Part shown: positions 44,733-53,000 of the stretch, one piece after another
Position numbering within the stretch: the first letter of the stretch is position 1
Layout: each line of letters opens with the position of its first letter
Assembly (NCBI RefSeq): GCF_021646545.1
Contig: NZ_JAKIRP010000016.1
Location: 1 to 64,000, forward strand
DNA from: Chitinophaga filiformis
GTDB lineage: Bacteria; Bacteroidota; Bacteroidia; Chitinophagales; Chitinophagaceae
Direction: 5' to 3'
Length of the DNA: 64,000 bases
Notes under the pieces: generated by a model
What the model was told of the DNA's origin: nothing
What the model saw: the letters and a program-made list of their open reading frames with translations, nothing else
Databases searched by the model: none
Translations under genes and position numbers: made by a program

Positions 44733-45593
44733 ATGGAGAACATTCCCGTAAGGAATATTATTACAGCCGAACAAGGAGAACCTTTCAACAACTTTAGCAT
44801 CCGCGACCTGCGCGAACTGCTCGCCGGGAAAGACATGGTACAGGAGCTTCACCGCCATAACTTCTTTTATGTACTCGCATTAAAAAAAGGCAAAGGCACA
44901 CATGAGATAGACTTTACATCCTACGATGTTGCTGATAATACCATTTTCTTTATGCGACCAGGCCAGGTGCATCAGCTCACATTGAAAGCAGGAAGTACCG
45001 GCTACCTGATGTCATTTACAACAGACTTTTATTCCACACAAAATACCACCGGGCATCAGCTATTACGCAAGGCAAGCTCAATGAATCATTACCGGTCAGA
45101 TAACGATGGATGCAATAAGCTGACCACTCCATTAGATAACATCTACCGGGAATACAATGCTAAACAGGAACAATACCAGGAGGTCATCAAAGCCAATCTG
45201 CATATCTTCTTCGTTGAACTGGCCAGACAGTACAACAAGGCATCCTCTGGTAACATGAACCTGTATACACAGGAGCGATTGGAAGAATTTTTGTCGTTGT
45301 TGGAAACACATATCACGAACGTCAAGCAGGCGTCTGAATACGCCGATATGATGCATCTTTCCCTTTATCAGCTGAATGCCGTCATAAAGGCAACACTGAA
45401 CAAAACGTGTTCAGAAATGATCAATGAACACATCATCCTCGAAGCAAAAAGATACCTGCTGGCTACTTCCAGCCAGGTTAATCAAATAGCAGATTCTTTG
45501 GGTTATGAAGATGTGTCTTATTTTATCCGGTTCTTCAAAAAACATACAGGGTCTACACCGGAGGTGTTCAGGCAACAATTCAGGTCTGTGTAA
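44733..45593 (+). CDS. AraC family transcriptional regulator
   Basis: A 286-residue regulator from the ATG at 44733; the longer frame from 44607 runs through the preceding terminator and is rejected. The N-terminal cupin reads LHRHNFFYVLALKKGKGTHE and NTIFFMRPGQVHQLTLKAGS, a histidine-containing arrangement. The C-terminal AraC domain has VKQASEYADMMHLSLYQLNA and SSQVNQIADSLGYEDVSYFI. Its target is not evident; the methyltransferase gene lies 206 nt downstream. Confidence 0.9.
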   Translation: MENIPVRNIITAEQGEPFNNFSIRDLRELLAGKDMVQELHRHNFFYVLALKKGKGTHEIDFTSYDVADNTIFFMRPGQVHQLTLKAGSTGYLMSFTTDFYSTQNTTGHQLLRKASSMNHYRSDNDGCNKLTTPLDNIYREYNAKQEQYQEVIKANLHIFFVELARQYNKASSGNMNLYTQERLEEFLSLLETHITNVKQASEYADMMHLSLYQLNAVIKATLNKTCSEMINEHIILEAKRYLLATSSQVNQIADSLGYEDVSYFIRFFKKHTGSTPEVFRQQFRSV

Positions 45594-45799
45594 TGATCAG
45601 TTGTATTTTCTTCATCTGCGCCTGCTACGAAATATAGTCTTAATTGCTTATGCTCATCTTCCCATGATGCAGGAAATATCTCCGCTGGACAAATATTTCT
45701 CTTACTCACAACTTCACATAAGTTCCATTCAACCACATTTCTGTCCTATTCCCCAAACGCTCACAGCACCTAGCTTTGCAGGTAAATAACAATTACGCT

Positions 45800-46414
45800 A
45801 TGCAACAGAAATGGGACGAACGTTATAAAGAATCAGCATTTGCTTTCGGTAAAGAACCTAATCTCTTCTTCAAAGAATGGCTGCCACAATTCAAACCCGG
45901 CGCCATACTGATGCCCGCTGATGGAGAAGGACGTAACGGCGTTTTCGCAGCACGGCTGGGATGGGATGTGACAAGTTTCGACTTCAGCATAGAAGGTCAG
46001 TCGAAAGCCTTGCAACTGGCAGCAGAAAATCAGGTAACACTTAACTACATTGTGGGTGATTTAGATGATCTCAGCTTTGAGAAAGAAGCCTTCGACGCCA
46101 TCGGACTTATATACGCGCATTTTGCAGCAGAAAAGAAGTCCGTCTTCCACAGGAAATTAAATGACTATGTCAAACCTGGTGGTATTATCATCCTGGAAGC
46201 ATTCAGTAAGAAACACCTGTATTTCAACGGGCTCGATCCGAAGGTTGGCGGACCAAAGGAACTTGATATGCTGTATTCCACCGAAGAAATAAGAACCGAT
46301 TTTCCAAACTATGAAATGTTGATGCTGGCGGAAGAAGAAATCCAGCTAAACGAAGGTAAGTACCATATTGGCAAAGGCGCTGTGATCAGATTCGTAGGAA
46401 GAAAGATCAGTTGA
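45800..46414 (+). CDS. Class I SAM-dependent methyltransferase
   Basis: A 204-residue methyltransferase starting MQQKWDERYKESAFAFGKEP. Motif I is present in altered form (ILMPADGEGRNGVFAARLGW), followed by VTSFDFS (acidic post I), IVGDLDDLSF and the FDAIGLIYAHFAAEKK strand. This layout matches the thiopurine/TehB-like small methyltransferases. The substrate is unknown; TehB relatives detoxify tellurite. It is convergent with the HxlR gene, with 29 nt between. Confidence 0.85.
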   Translation: MQQKWDERYKESAFAFGKEPNLFFKEWLPQFKPGAILMPADGEGRNGVFAARLGWDVTSFDFSIEGQSKALQLAAENQVTLNYIVGDLDDLSFEKEAFDAIGLIYAHFAAEKKSVFHRKLNDYVKPGGIIILEAFSKKHLYFNGLDPKVGGPKELDMLYSTEEIRTDFPNYEMLMLAEEEIQLNEGKYHIGKGAVIRFVGRKIS

Positions 46415-46443
46415 TCATCGAGACATTCGCCGGCAAGCCGCCA

Positions 46444-46782
46444 TTACTTTCCGATGATCTTTTTACGGTGTGCCAGTCCCCAGTAATGCAGTTCATCCAG
46501 CACCTTTTCCAGCGACATGCCATGCTCGGTGATGGAGTATTCCACCGAAGGTGGAAAGGTATCGTGTGTCTCTCTTTTTACCAGCTGATTGGCCTCCAGG
46601 CTCTTTAACTCTTTAGACAGCATCTTGTCGGTGATACCACCGACTTCCTTTGAGATCTGTTTGAATCGCTTCGGGCCCGAGGACAATGAAAATAAAATGA
46701 GCAGTTTCCATCTTCCTTCGAGCACTTCCAAAGCATCTTTGATAGAAAGCATCGTTGCAGGACATCCTTCCCGTGTCAGCAT
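46444..46782 (-). CDS. HxlR family winged-helix regulator
   Basis: A 112-residue HxlR-type regulator. The cysteine near the start (REGCPATMLSI) is typical of the redox-sensitive HxlR group. SIKDALEVLEGRWKLLILFS, then RFKQISKEVGGITDKMLSKE (recognition helix) and VKRETHDTFPPSVEYSITEH (wing) follow. HxlR proteins usually regulate the divergent gene, here the DoxX-like protein, in response to electrophiles or oxidants via the Cys. Confidence 0.93.
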   Translation of the reverse strand: MLTREGCPATMLSIKDALEVLEGRWKLLILFSLSSGPKRFKQISKEVGGITDKMLSKELKSLEANQLVKRETHDTFPPSVEYSITEHGMSLEKVLDELHYWGLAHRKKIIGK

Positions 46783-46836
46783 TTATTATTTCTTTAGCGG
46801 TTTGCAGTGTTCACATTACTATACTATCGGAAAGCG

Positions 46837-46852
46837 CTATCCGGCGGGATAG
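46837..46852. promoter_or_regulatory. Operator candidate CTATCC-GGCG-GGATAG
   Basis: A 6-bp inverted repeat (46837-46842 / 46847-46852) in the HxlR-DoxX divergent spacer. Related pieces ACTATACTATC (46819-46829) flank it. It is a plausible HxlR binding site. Confidence 0.35.
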
Positions 46853-46879
46853 TGTTTTCCTATGAACAGCAAACATAAA

Positions 46880-46887
46880 TACTTTTG
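46880..46887 (+). promoter_or_regulatory. -7 promoter box for the DoxX-like gene
   Basis: TACTTTTG matches TAnnTTTG, 27 nt before the start codon at 46915. The -33 region (TGTTTTCC, near 46853) is only a weak match. Confidence 0.4.
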
Positions 46888-46914
46888 AGCCGCTAACGAA
46901 AAATCCTTATTTGT

Positions 46915-47337
46915 ATGACAAATCAACAGAAATCTTCCGGGGCGATGCATATTATCCTTTGGATAGCACAAATCATCCTGGCGGCCGGTTTTCTCTGGGC
47001 AGCCGCTATGAAATTATTCCAGCCTATCGAAAAACTGGCAGCGATGTGGCCCTGGACTGGTCAGGTATCTTCCCTGATAGTAAGACTGCTCGGGGTAATT
47101 GATCTATTAGGTGCTCTTGGGCTTATACTCCCTACCCTGCTTCGTATCCGGCCAGGGCTTACCGCAATCACCGCCGTCGCCATTATTGTACTCATGCTAT
47201 GCGCAAGTGTCTTTCATATTGTACGGGGAGAAGCTGCTGTGATAGGCGTCAATATATTTTTTGCGTTGATTGCAGCGTTCATTGCATGGGGAAGACTGAC
47301 AGAGGATCGTTCGGAACGATCCAGCGGAGTACATTAA
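46915..47337 (+). CDS. DoxX family membrane protein
   Basis: A 140-residue integral membrane protein with four hydrophobic helices (IILWIAQIILAAGFLWAAAM; LLGVIDLLGALGLILP; AITAVAIIVLMLCASVFHIV; NIFFALIAAFIAWGRL). The AAMKLFQPIEKL loop and the RLLGVIDLLGALGLILP helix match DoxX/DUF4260-type proteins. DoxX proteins are linked to quinone/thiosulfate chemistry and to oxidative-stress complexes. It is divergent from the HxlR gene and probably induced through it. Confidence 0.9.
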   Translation: MTNQQKSSGAMHIILWIAQIILAAGFLWAAAMKLFQPIEKLAAMWPWTGQVSSLIVRLLGVIDLLGALGLILPTLLRIRPGLTAITAVAIIVLMLCASVFHIVRGEAAVIGVNIFFALIAAFIAWGRLTEDRSERSSGVH

Positions 47338-47347
47338 CAAAGGAAAA

Positions 47348-47410
47348 GTCCTTAATTGGTTTAGTAAACGGCAGTGCAATTCCGCTGACGTTACTAAACT
47401 AATTAAGGAC
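47348..47410. terminator. Long hairpin after the DoxX gene
   Basis: Twenty-base arms GTCCTTAATTGGTTTAGTAA and TTACTAAACTAATTAAGGAC (one G-U pair), 23-nt loop, starting 10 nt past the DoxX stop. No T-run follows on the plus strand, though one of four exists on the minus strand, so terminator or repeat element are both possible. Confidence 0.6.
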
Positions 47411-47521
47411 TGCAAAAAAATAGTGCAAAAACAGCAATTAAATTGGTAGTGCCTCAGTTTGAAAGACTGCAACTATTTTCTCATGGTCGAAAGTTTTGAC
47501 TGCAGGCGCTACCCTATACCG

Positions 47522-48103
47522 CTAACTTTGCTTTCTTACATATTGCGTCAGGATGACGATCACCTGCCCTTCTATTTTACCCTCTATCTGCGCTGTATTA
47601 TTCTCCACTAAACGGATATTCTTGACAACAGTACCCATTTTAGCATTCAGTGTACTGCCTTTAACGTCCAATGACTTGATCAGCACTACCGCGTCTCCGT
47701 CCTGCAGCACCTGGCCGTTACAATCCTTGTGTAGTTCAACCGCACTATCATTCTCATGGTCGCCGGTCGCTTTCGCCCAGGCCAGCCGCTCGTCGTCCAG
47801 GTACATCATGTCCAGGCTCTCCATTGCCCAGCTTTCCTGCTTTAAACGGTGCAGCATACGCCAGGAAACCACCTGAATACCCGGCACCTCGCTCCACATG
47901 GTTTCCGACAGAAAGCGCCAGTGATTGCTGTCCAGCTCGGCTTTCTTTTCTATCTGCATCCTGCAGGTATTACAGATCAGGATACTGTTGTCCTGGTCTG
48001 CACCCGCGGCAGGCGGCACTTCATAGATCTTTAAAGCCTCCGTCGATTTGCACAGCTCACATTGATTTCCGCTCCTTTTTTGTAGTAGTTCGTCCAGTTT
48101 CAT
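47522..48103 (-). CDS. PhnA-domain protein with N-terminal zinc ribbon
   Basis: A 193-residue protein from the ATG at 48103 (the frame runs on to 48178 but MKLDELLQKRSGNQCELCKS is the conserved start). Zinc ligands are C15, C18, C44 and C47. The middle (WSEVPGIQVVSWRMLHRL, MMYLDDERLAWAKA) and the C-terminal PhnA fold (CNGQVLQDGDAVVLIKSLDV; GTVVKNIRLVENNTAQIEGK) match PhnA-like proteins. Despite the name, the family is not established as phosphonate-degrading. It is transcribed away from a 101-bp inverted repeat. Confidence 0.88.
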   Translation of the reverse strand: MKLDELLQKRSGNQCELCKSTEALKIYEVPPAAGADQDNSILICNTCRMQIEKKAELDSNHWRFLSETMWSEVPGIQVVSWRMLHRLKQESWAMESLDMMYLDDERLAWAKATGDHENDSAVELHKDCNGQVLQDGDAVVLIKSLDVKGSTLNAKMGTVVKNIRLVENNTAQIEGKIEGQVIVILTQYVRKQS

Positions 48104-48209
48104 TGCTAATTTTATAATGTGCCGCGAATGTAGAGCTTTTGGACGGCCAAAAAAGTGATATAATGCAGCTGTTGTCACCTACCAGGGGACCTGCCCTCAG
48201 GACCTGAAC

Positions 48210-48310
48210 AGGATCAAAGTAGCATATGACCAGCATCAACCTCCGATTATCCTCCGATTTGATCGGAAGATTATCGGAAGTAAATGCTGGTCATATGCAA
48301 GTTTGATCCT
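48210..48310. repeat. 101-bp long inverted repeat
   Basis: Outer arms 48210-48236 and 48284-48310 pair over 27 positions with two mismatches (core GCATATGACCAGCAT / ATGCTGGTCATATGC). The interior folds further: TCCGAT twice (48242-48247, 48253-48258) against ATCGGA twice (48262-48267, 48273-48278). It could be a MITE-type element or a cruciform regulatory site upstream of phnA. No target-site duplication is visible. The region 48311-48504 downstream contains nothing I recognise. Confidence 0.75.
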
Positions 48311-48504
48311 GGATACATCCCGGGAACATACAACGTGACCGACCCGGATATTGCAATTAATTACACCAAAACCGGATTTCAGGTACTCAAAAAACAGCAT
48401 CTCTACTATATCTCAAGTGTATTCAAGCCATGTTTAAAGCGGAATATACCAGGATTTTATAACGTATAACTAAGCTTTTTTCATCATCCCGGAACCCACA
48501 TTCC

Positions 48505-48567
48505 TGCATTTCGTCCCCTCATTTTTGCATTTCATGCACACCATTTTGCAGTTCGGGGACATTCTCC
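48505..48567 (+). repeat. Three imperfect repeats spaced by exactly 21 bp
   Basis: TGCATTTCGTCCCC starts at 48505, TGCATTTCATGCAC at 48526 and TGCAGTTCGGGGAC at 48547; the first two are each followed by a CATTTT-like tail. GTCCCC in the first and GGGGAC in the third form an inverted pair. Spacing of two helical turns suggests cooperative protein binding upstream of the Crp/Fnr gene at 48788. Confidence 0.55.
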
Positions 48568-48787
48568 GAAATCACTTTGGATTCTTCACTAACATTGCAT
48601 GGTGAAAACAGAAATAGAAGTGGAATGGCATTCTTTAACCTCAAAATCGATCGAAATGAACCTGATCTATTTGTTATTTTTTTTAGTGATTTTACTGTTA
48701 GATTGTAAGCTTGTCAGCCAGGATAACGATATGCCTCAGACAGCCAGAAGCAGGCATATTTCTGCCTTTTTTGCTTATCTTACCCGC

Positions 48788-49363
48788 ATGTACGCAAACC
48801 TGATCTCAGCCATCGAAAATTTCATCCGTATTGACGATACGGAAAAGGAATTTATATCTTCCCTTTTCATTCCAAAAACCTTTGCAAAAGGTGATTATCT
48901 GCTGCGCGAAGGCCAGGTTTGCCGGGAAGCAGGCTTTATTGAAAAAGGATTGATCCGCTACTACCAGACCAATGACGATGGCGAAGAGATCACCCAGCAT
49001 TTCGGAAGAGAAAACGAATTCACCTGCAATTACCAAAGTTTCCTCGACCACTCCCCATCGCTGACCGCTATCCAATGCCTGGAGCCCAGCGAGATACTGG
49101 TCATATCTTACGATAACCTGCAGCAATTGTATGAAGAAGTCAGGGAAGGACAGAAATTCGGCCGCCTTGCCTGCGAATACCTTTATCTCCAGGCAGGCAG
49201 TCAGTTAAGGTCGATGTACATTGACGGTCCCGAACAGCGCTATCTCAATTTTGTAAATACCTATCCGGACCTGCAACAGCGTGTTCCTCAGTATTATATT
49301 TCTTCTTTTGTCGGTGTGAAGCCGCCATCCCTTAGCCGGATAAGAAAAAGACTGGCCCTATGA
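48788..49363 (+). CDS. Crp/Fnr family transcriptional regulator
   Basis: A 191-residue regulator beginning MYANLISAIENFIRIDDTEK at 48788; the earlier in-frame ATG at 48599 would add a hydrophobic leader out of character for the family. The cNMP-binding-like beta-roll reads FAKGDYLLREGQVCREAGFI, EKGLIRYYQTNDDGEEITQH and FGRENEFTCNYQSFL. A C-terminal helix-turn-helix follows (VPQYYISSFVGVKPPSLSRI). The ligand cannot be read; many Bacteroidota members are ligand-free or thiol-sensing. A two-helix-turn repeat array lies upstream. The small membrane protein downstream may be its target. Confidence 0.9.
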   Translation: MYANLISAIENFIRIDDTEKEFISSLFIPKTFAKGDYLLREGQVCREAGFIEKGLIRYYQTNDDGEEITQHFGRENEFTCNYQSFLDHSPSLTAIQCLEPSEILVISYDNLQQLYEEVREGQKFGRLACEYLYLQAGSQLRSMYIDGPEQRYLNFVNTYPDLQQRVPQYYISSFVGVKPPSLSRIRKRLAL

Positions 49364-49458
49364 TTTATTAACCTGGGTGAACGAACAGGTCTGAAGGCGG
49401 ATTTACCTTTGATACATCAATAAAAAAATGTATCAAAAAATAAAAAAATCCGCTTCGC

Positions 49459-49791
49459 ATGTTGCTCTTTAATGCCATACTTCTGATCCACTTCCTGTGT
49501 TTTGCCATCTATTTATGTGTGCTGCTGGCGCAATGGCAGGATTACGACACACGTGTGCGCAATGCATCCGGCCTGATCCTCGGTATCATCCTGTTAATCA
49601 CCGGTATAGTACTGGTGGCGCTGAAATATCCGCATGTGAATTACTATAAAGTTGTTCCTAAAACCGGATTGTTTGCATTAGTGACCATTATCAATGTTCG
49701 CTTCGGCGGAAAAACTTATACAAAGCAGGCCTACTATGCATTGATAGCCATTACCCTGCTGGCTGCATCTATTGCTGTCATCCGCGTTTAA
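49459..49791 (+). CDS. Small membrane protein of unknown function
   Basis: A 110-residue protein with three or four hydrophobic helices (LFNAILLIHFLCFAIYLCVL; ILGIILLITGIVLVAL; LFALVTIINVRF; YYALIAITLLAASIAVIRV). Charged loops are WQDYDTRVRNASG and KVVPKTG. No family is recognised. It starts 95 nt after the Crp gene in the same direction, and a terminator follows. Confidence 0.8.
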   Translation: MLLFNAILLIHFLCFAIYLCVLLAQWQDYDTRVRNASGLILGIILLITGIVLVALKYPHVNYYKVVPKTGLFALVTIINVRFGGKTYTKQAYYALIAITLLAASIAVIRV

Positions 49792-49817
49792 CGCATCAGA
49801 TCCCTGTTGTAAGTAAA

Positions 49818-49857
49818 CGTGTGTCAGGATAAGTTCATCACTTTTTTCTGACACACG
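49818..49857 (+). terminator. Terminator-like hairpin
   Basis: Perfect 10-bp stem CGTGTGTCAG / CTGACACACG with a 20-nt T-rich loop, after the small membrane protein gene. Confidence 0.65.
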
Positions 49858-49940
49858 CTTTGTTATAGTCCCCCTGATTTTTATATTTAACCCCCAATAG
49901 GCAAATATTGCCTTACTCAGGTCAATAAACTTTTCAAATT

Positions 49941-52091
49941 ATGAGGAATTCCACCGCAAGTCCTTTCATGCTAGGGCTTGCCATGCTATTTGCTGCCTCG
50001 TCAGGTAAAAGCCAGTCACCAACCAGCTACACGAAATATGTCAATACTTTCGTGGGCACCGCGCCGCTTACAGATCCTAAGATCCTGGGCTACCAGCTAC
50101 CGGAAGGCTGGCGTTCATGGGCAGGGCTTACATTTCCGGGCAGCTCTTTACCAAACGCGATGGTGCAGTTAAGTCCGATGACAGAATACGGTTCCGGCGC
50201 CGGATATGAATACGAGGATACCGTTATCCTGGGTTTCACACACACCAATAAAGGTCACTGGAACCTCTGTAACATTCCTGTTCTGCCGCTTTCCAATCCG
50301 GGCGCCAAATTCGGTTCCAGGTTCTCTCACAAAAAAGAGAGCGCATCTCCCGGTTTCTACCAGGTTTACCTGGACGATTATAATGTGAACGTCAATCTGA
50401 CCTCCACACTAAGATGCGGATATCATCAGTATACCTACAAAAACAATACAGACAGACAAATACTGTTTGACCTGGCGAAAGCCAACAACAGGATCTCCGA
50501 CTGGCACATTGAACAGGTGGGTCCATCTGCCCTGCAAGGCTATCAGCGGGCAGGCGGCAATGTCTATTTCTATGCCGTACTGAACACCGGCATCGAAAAG
50601 CTGGAAAAGACACAGGAAGGCCAGCGTAGCGGTTATGCGGTTGTCCATCTGGCTGATGGCAAAGGTCCCGTTGAACTGAAAATCGGACTATCGTTTGTAA
50701 GTACAGAGAATGCAAAGCAAAACCTGGAACAGGAGATTGGCAATAAATCATTCGCCGACATCCGCAGTGAAGCTAACCGTACATGGGAGACCCTGTTATC
50801 ATCCGTACAGGTAAAAGGCGGCACCGAAAAACAAAGGCGCATGTTCTATTCCTGCCTGTACAGGTCTTTCCTCTGGCCAGCCTTACGCAGCGATGTAAAC
50901 GGGGAATTCAGAGACGCAAAAGGCAATGTAGTCAAAGGGGATTTTAACTACTATACCGAGCCCTCCCTCTGGGACACATATCGCAATAAAGATGTGCTTC
51001 TGGGCCTGATCTCTCCACAGGTGACACTCGACGTCATCAAATCCATGAAAGAGGTGGGCGATAAAACAGGATTCATCCCTACCTTCTTCCACGGCGACCA
51101 TGGCGCGTCTTCTATCGCAGGCGCCTATCTCCGGGGCATTGATGACTTTGACGTGAAAGGCACTTATCAGATACTGCTAAGGAATGCCAATGTAGAAGGC
51201 GCACGTCCGCATCTGAATGAGTACATAGCAAAAGGTTATATCTCCGATCCGGATATCGCAGACCCGCACGTGGAAACAAAGGCTGCAGCAGGCGTATCCA
51301 AAACGCTGGAATATGCTTATGACGACTATTCCCTGGCCCAGATCGCCAAAAAACTGGGTGATACTGCCAACTACAGGATACTAATGGCACGTTCTAAAAA
51401 CTACAGGAATATGTTCGATCCCGGTACACGGTTTATGAGAGGAAGATTGGCTGATGGATCATGGATCAAAAACTTCAATCCGCAGTACCCATACTATGAA
51501 TACATGTACAGGGAAGCCAATGCCTGGCAGGTATCCTTCTTTGCGCCGCACGATATGAAAGGCCTGATCGAACTGTATGGTGGAGAACGCGGATTTGAAT
51601 CCAAACTGGACTCCCTCTTTACGGTTCCCTGGAACCCGCATTACATTGCCAGGAATGTGGAAACCATGATAGGCCAGTATTGCCATGGCAATCAGCCAGA
51701 CCATGAAGCTCCCTTTGCATATTATTTCATAGGCAAGCCGGAAAAATCACAAAAGATGATCGATACTATTCTGAACAGCCTGTATGGTATCGGAGAAGAT
51801 GGCATTGCTCTGTGCGGCATGGATGATGCCGGTGAGATGTCAGCATGGTATGTGTTCAGTGCCTCCGGACTATATACCTATTCGGCTACCGATCCCGAAT
51901 ACCTGGTTACCGTTCCGCTTTTCGATGAAGTGAAGTGGAGGACCAGCACCGGCAAGTTGCTGACCTTGACGAAAAAGGGAAAAGGCAGAGCCCTTACTTC
52001 CATAAAAGTGAATGGGAAAGAACAGAAAGGCTACTTCGTACCGCATGATCTGTTCCGGGATGGCGGAAAGATTGAGATCGTTACAAAATAA
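49941..52091 (+). CDS. Secreted GH92 glycosidase with Gln at the catalytic-acid position
   Basis: A 716-residue exported GH92 enzyme (signal peptide MLGLAMLFAASSGKSQ). Family segments are WAGLTFPGSSLPNAMVQLSP, GFTHTNKGHWN, SLWDTYRNKDVLLGLI, and the active-site pair CGMDDAGEMSAWYVFSASGL with the two calcium/water-activating Asp at residues 628-629. In alpha-mannosidases the acid sits in GNEP; here it reads CHGNQPDHEAP (Gln585). Loss of the acid with the base retained matches the known mannose-1-phospho-6-mannose-type GH92 enzymes, where phosphate is a good leaving group. It acts outside the cytoplasm on yeast/fungal-type mannan or similar. Confidence 0.93.
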   Translation: MRNSTASPFMLGLAMLFAASSGKSQSPTSYTKYVNTFVGTAPLTDPKILGYQLPEGWRSWAGLTFPGSSLPNAMVQLSPMTEYGSGAGYEYEDTVILGFTHTNKGHWNLCNIPVLPLSNPGAKFGSRFSHKKESASPGFYQVYLDDYNVNVNLTSTLRCGYHQYTYKNNTDRQILFDLAKANNRISDWHIEQVGPSALQGYQRAGGNVYFYAVLNTGIEKLEKTQEGQRSGYAVVHLADGKGPVELKIGLSFVSTENAKQNLEQEIGNKSFADIRSEANRTWETLLSSVQVKGGTEKQRRMFYSCLYRSFLWPALRSDVNGEFRDAKGNVVKGDFNYYTEPSLWDTYRNKDVLLGLISPQVTLDVIKSMKEVGDKTGFIPTFFHGDHGASSIAGAYLRGIDDFDVKGTYQILLRNANVEGARPHLNEYIAKGYISDPDIADPHVETKAAAGVSKTLEYAYDDYSLAQIAKKLGDTANYRILMARSKNYRNMFDPGTRFMRGRLADGSWIKNFNPQYPYYEYMYREANAWQVSFFAPHDMKGLIELYGGERGFESKLDSLFTVPWNPHYIARNVETMIGQYCHGNQPDHEAPFAYYFIGKPEKSQKMIDTILNSLYGIGEDGIALCGMDDAGEMSAWYVFSASGLYTYSATDPEYLVTVPLFDEVKWRTSTGKLLTLTKKGKGRALTSIKVNGKEQKGYFVPHDLFRDGGKIEIVTK

Positions 52092-52095
52092 AAGA

Positions 52096-52134
52096 AAAGA
52101 GCCCGTATAATACTAAGTAAGACACGGGCTCTTT
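52096..52134 (+). terminator. Intrinsic terminator
   Basis: Stem AAAGAGCCCGT / ACGGGCTCTTT (11 bp) with a T-run following, immediately after the GH92 gene. Confidence 0.9.
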
Positions 52135-52231
52135 TTATCCGGGTATCTGACAGCATCAGGTAATTGTTACGCGCGTATAAGGCGGTTCGCTTATTTCTGC
52201 TACATCCCTTTAATCATTTATCGCACGGCCA

Positions 52232-52807
52232 TCAGGGACGGCCCTTAGGCTTAGGGATCACTTTACAGCAAGTCCCATGTTTATCCTGTGGTGCAGGAAG
52301 ATATACACCATTTACTTTCTTATCTATCTTTTCTGTGTAAGCAGCATCAAATACAATGCGTCCCTTTTTGATTTCATAAAATTTAGAAGGAACGTAGTAC
52401 ATGGAATCTGCAGCAGGGTACGCCTCGGTCTGATCACTTCCGCCAAACTCCAGCAGTTCATCATGGTCAAAATCTTTGATATCAGAAGCTACGGCTGTCA
52501 TCAATGAATCAGCCACCGAATTGTTAATGCCAAATATGATCAGCTTGTTCTTATTCGGATGGTCAGTTACCTCTAAAAACAGGAATACGTTACCGCCATC
52601 TTCTACCAGGCGGTTACGTTTGCTTTTGTAAACAATTTCGTCGTAAGCAAATTTGAAGGTCTTGTTGCCATTCACAATGATTGAGCCCTTGTACACCGCA
52701 ATTTTTTGTTGTTTGCTGCTTGTAAAGTGTAGTTCGTCCACAGGTTTCTGGGCAAATGCCGGTAAACCGATGAACAGGAACAGGAGATGTCTGAGTCGGA
52801 GACGCAT
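52232..52807 (-). CDS. Exported protein with an acidic DxDxDE-type motif
   Basis: A 191-residue exported protein from the ATG at 52807 (MRLRLRHLLFLFIGLPAFAQ is a signal peptide). Residues about 95-115 hold SDIKDFDHDELLEFGGSD, a calcium-binding-like DxDxDE pattern as in FG-GAP or EF-hand-like loops; TCCKVIPKPKG ends the protein. I cannot place it in a named family. The gene at 54618 shows the same style (secreted, DLNKDGKQEIF), so the two may be related. Confidence 0.7.
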   Translation of the reverse strand: MRLRLRHLLFLFIGLPAFAQKPVDELHFTSSKQQKIAVYKGSIIVNGNKTFKFAYDEIVYKSKRNRLVEDGGNVFLFLEVTDHPNKNKLIIFGINNSVADSLMTAVASDIKDFDHDELLEFGGSDQTEAYPAADSMYYVPSKFYEIKKGRIVFDAAYTEKIDKKVNGVYLPAPQDKHGTCCKVIPKPKGRP

Positions 52808-53000
52808 AGGAATATTTTTAAAATCGGTGCCTAACTTAAACAATTTTTACCGAACCGCAGCCATACCAATTCAGGATTTTTACCGTTGCCGTTTATGCAG
52901 GGATACTGTCTCCCCAGTAATTCCCCACTATTGGGGAGTCAACTACCGTATATTTTTTGGGAACTTAGCGCCTGCAATTTGCAACAAAATCACATTTAGC

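Noticed and set aside
48284..48469. 61-codon plus-strand open frame starting in the inverted repeat
   Set aside because: Its first residues mirror those of a minus-strand open frame starting at the other arm (both MLVIC.FDP), which follows from the inverted repeat; no family or partner is seen.
48505..48567. Three spaced repeats as a possible CRISPR array
   Set aside because: The conserved core is only about 8 nt with 13-nt intervals, much too short for CRISPR repeats and spacers, and no cas genes are present.
52653..53000. Long N-terminal extension of the alpha/beta hydrolase
   Set aside because: It is antisense to the exported-protein gene; the ATG at 53001 gives a normal-length hydrolase.
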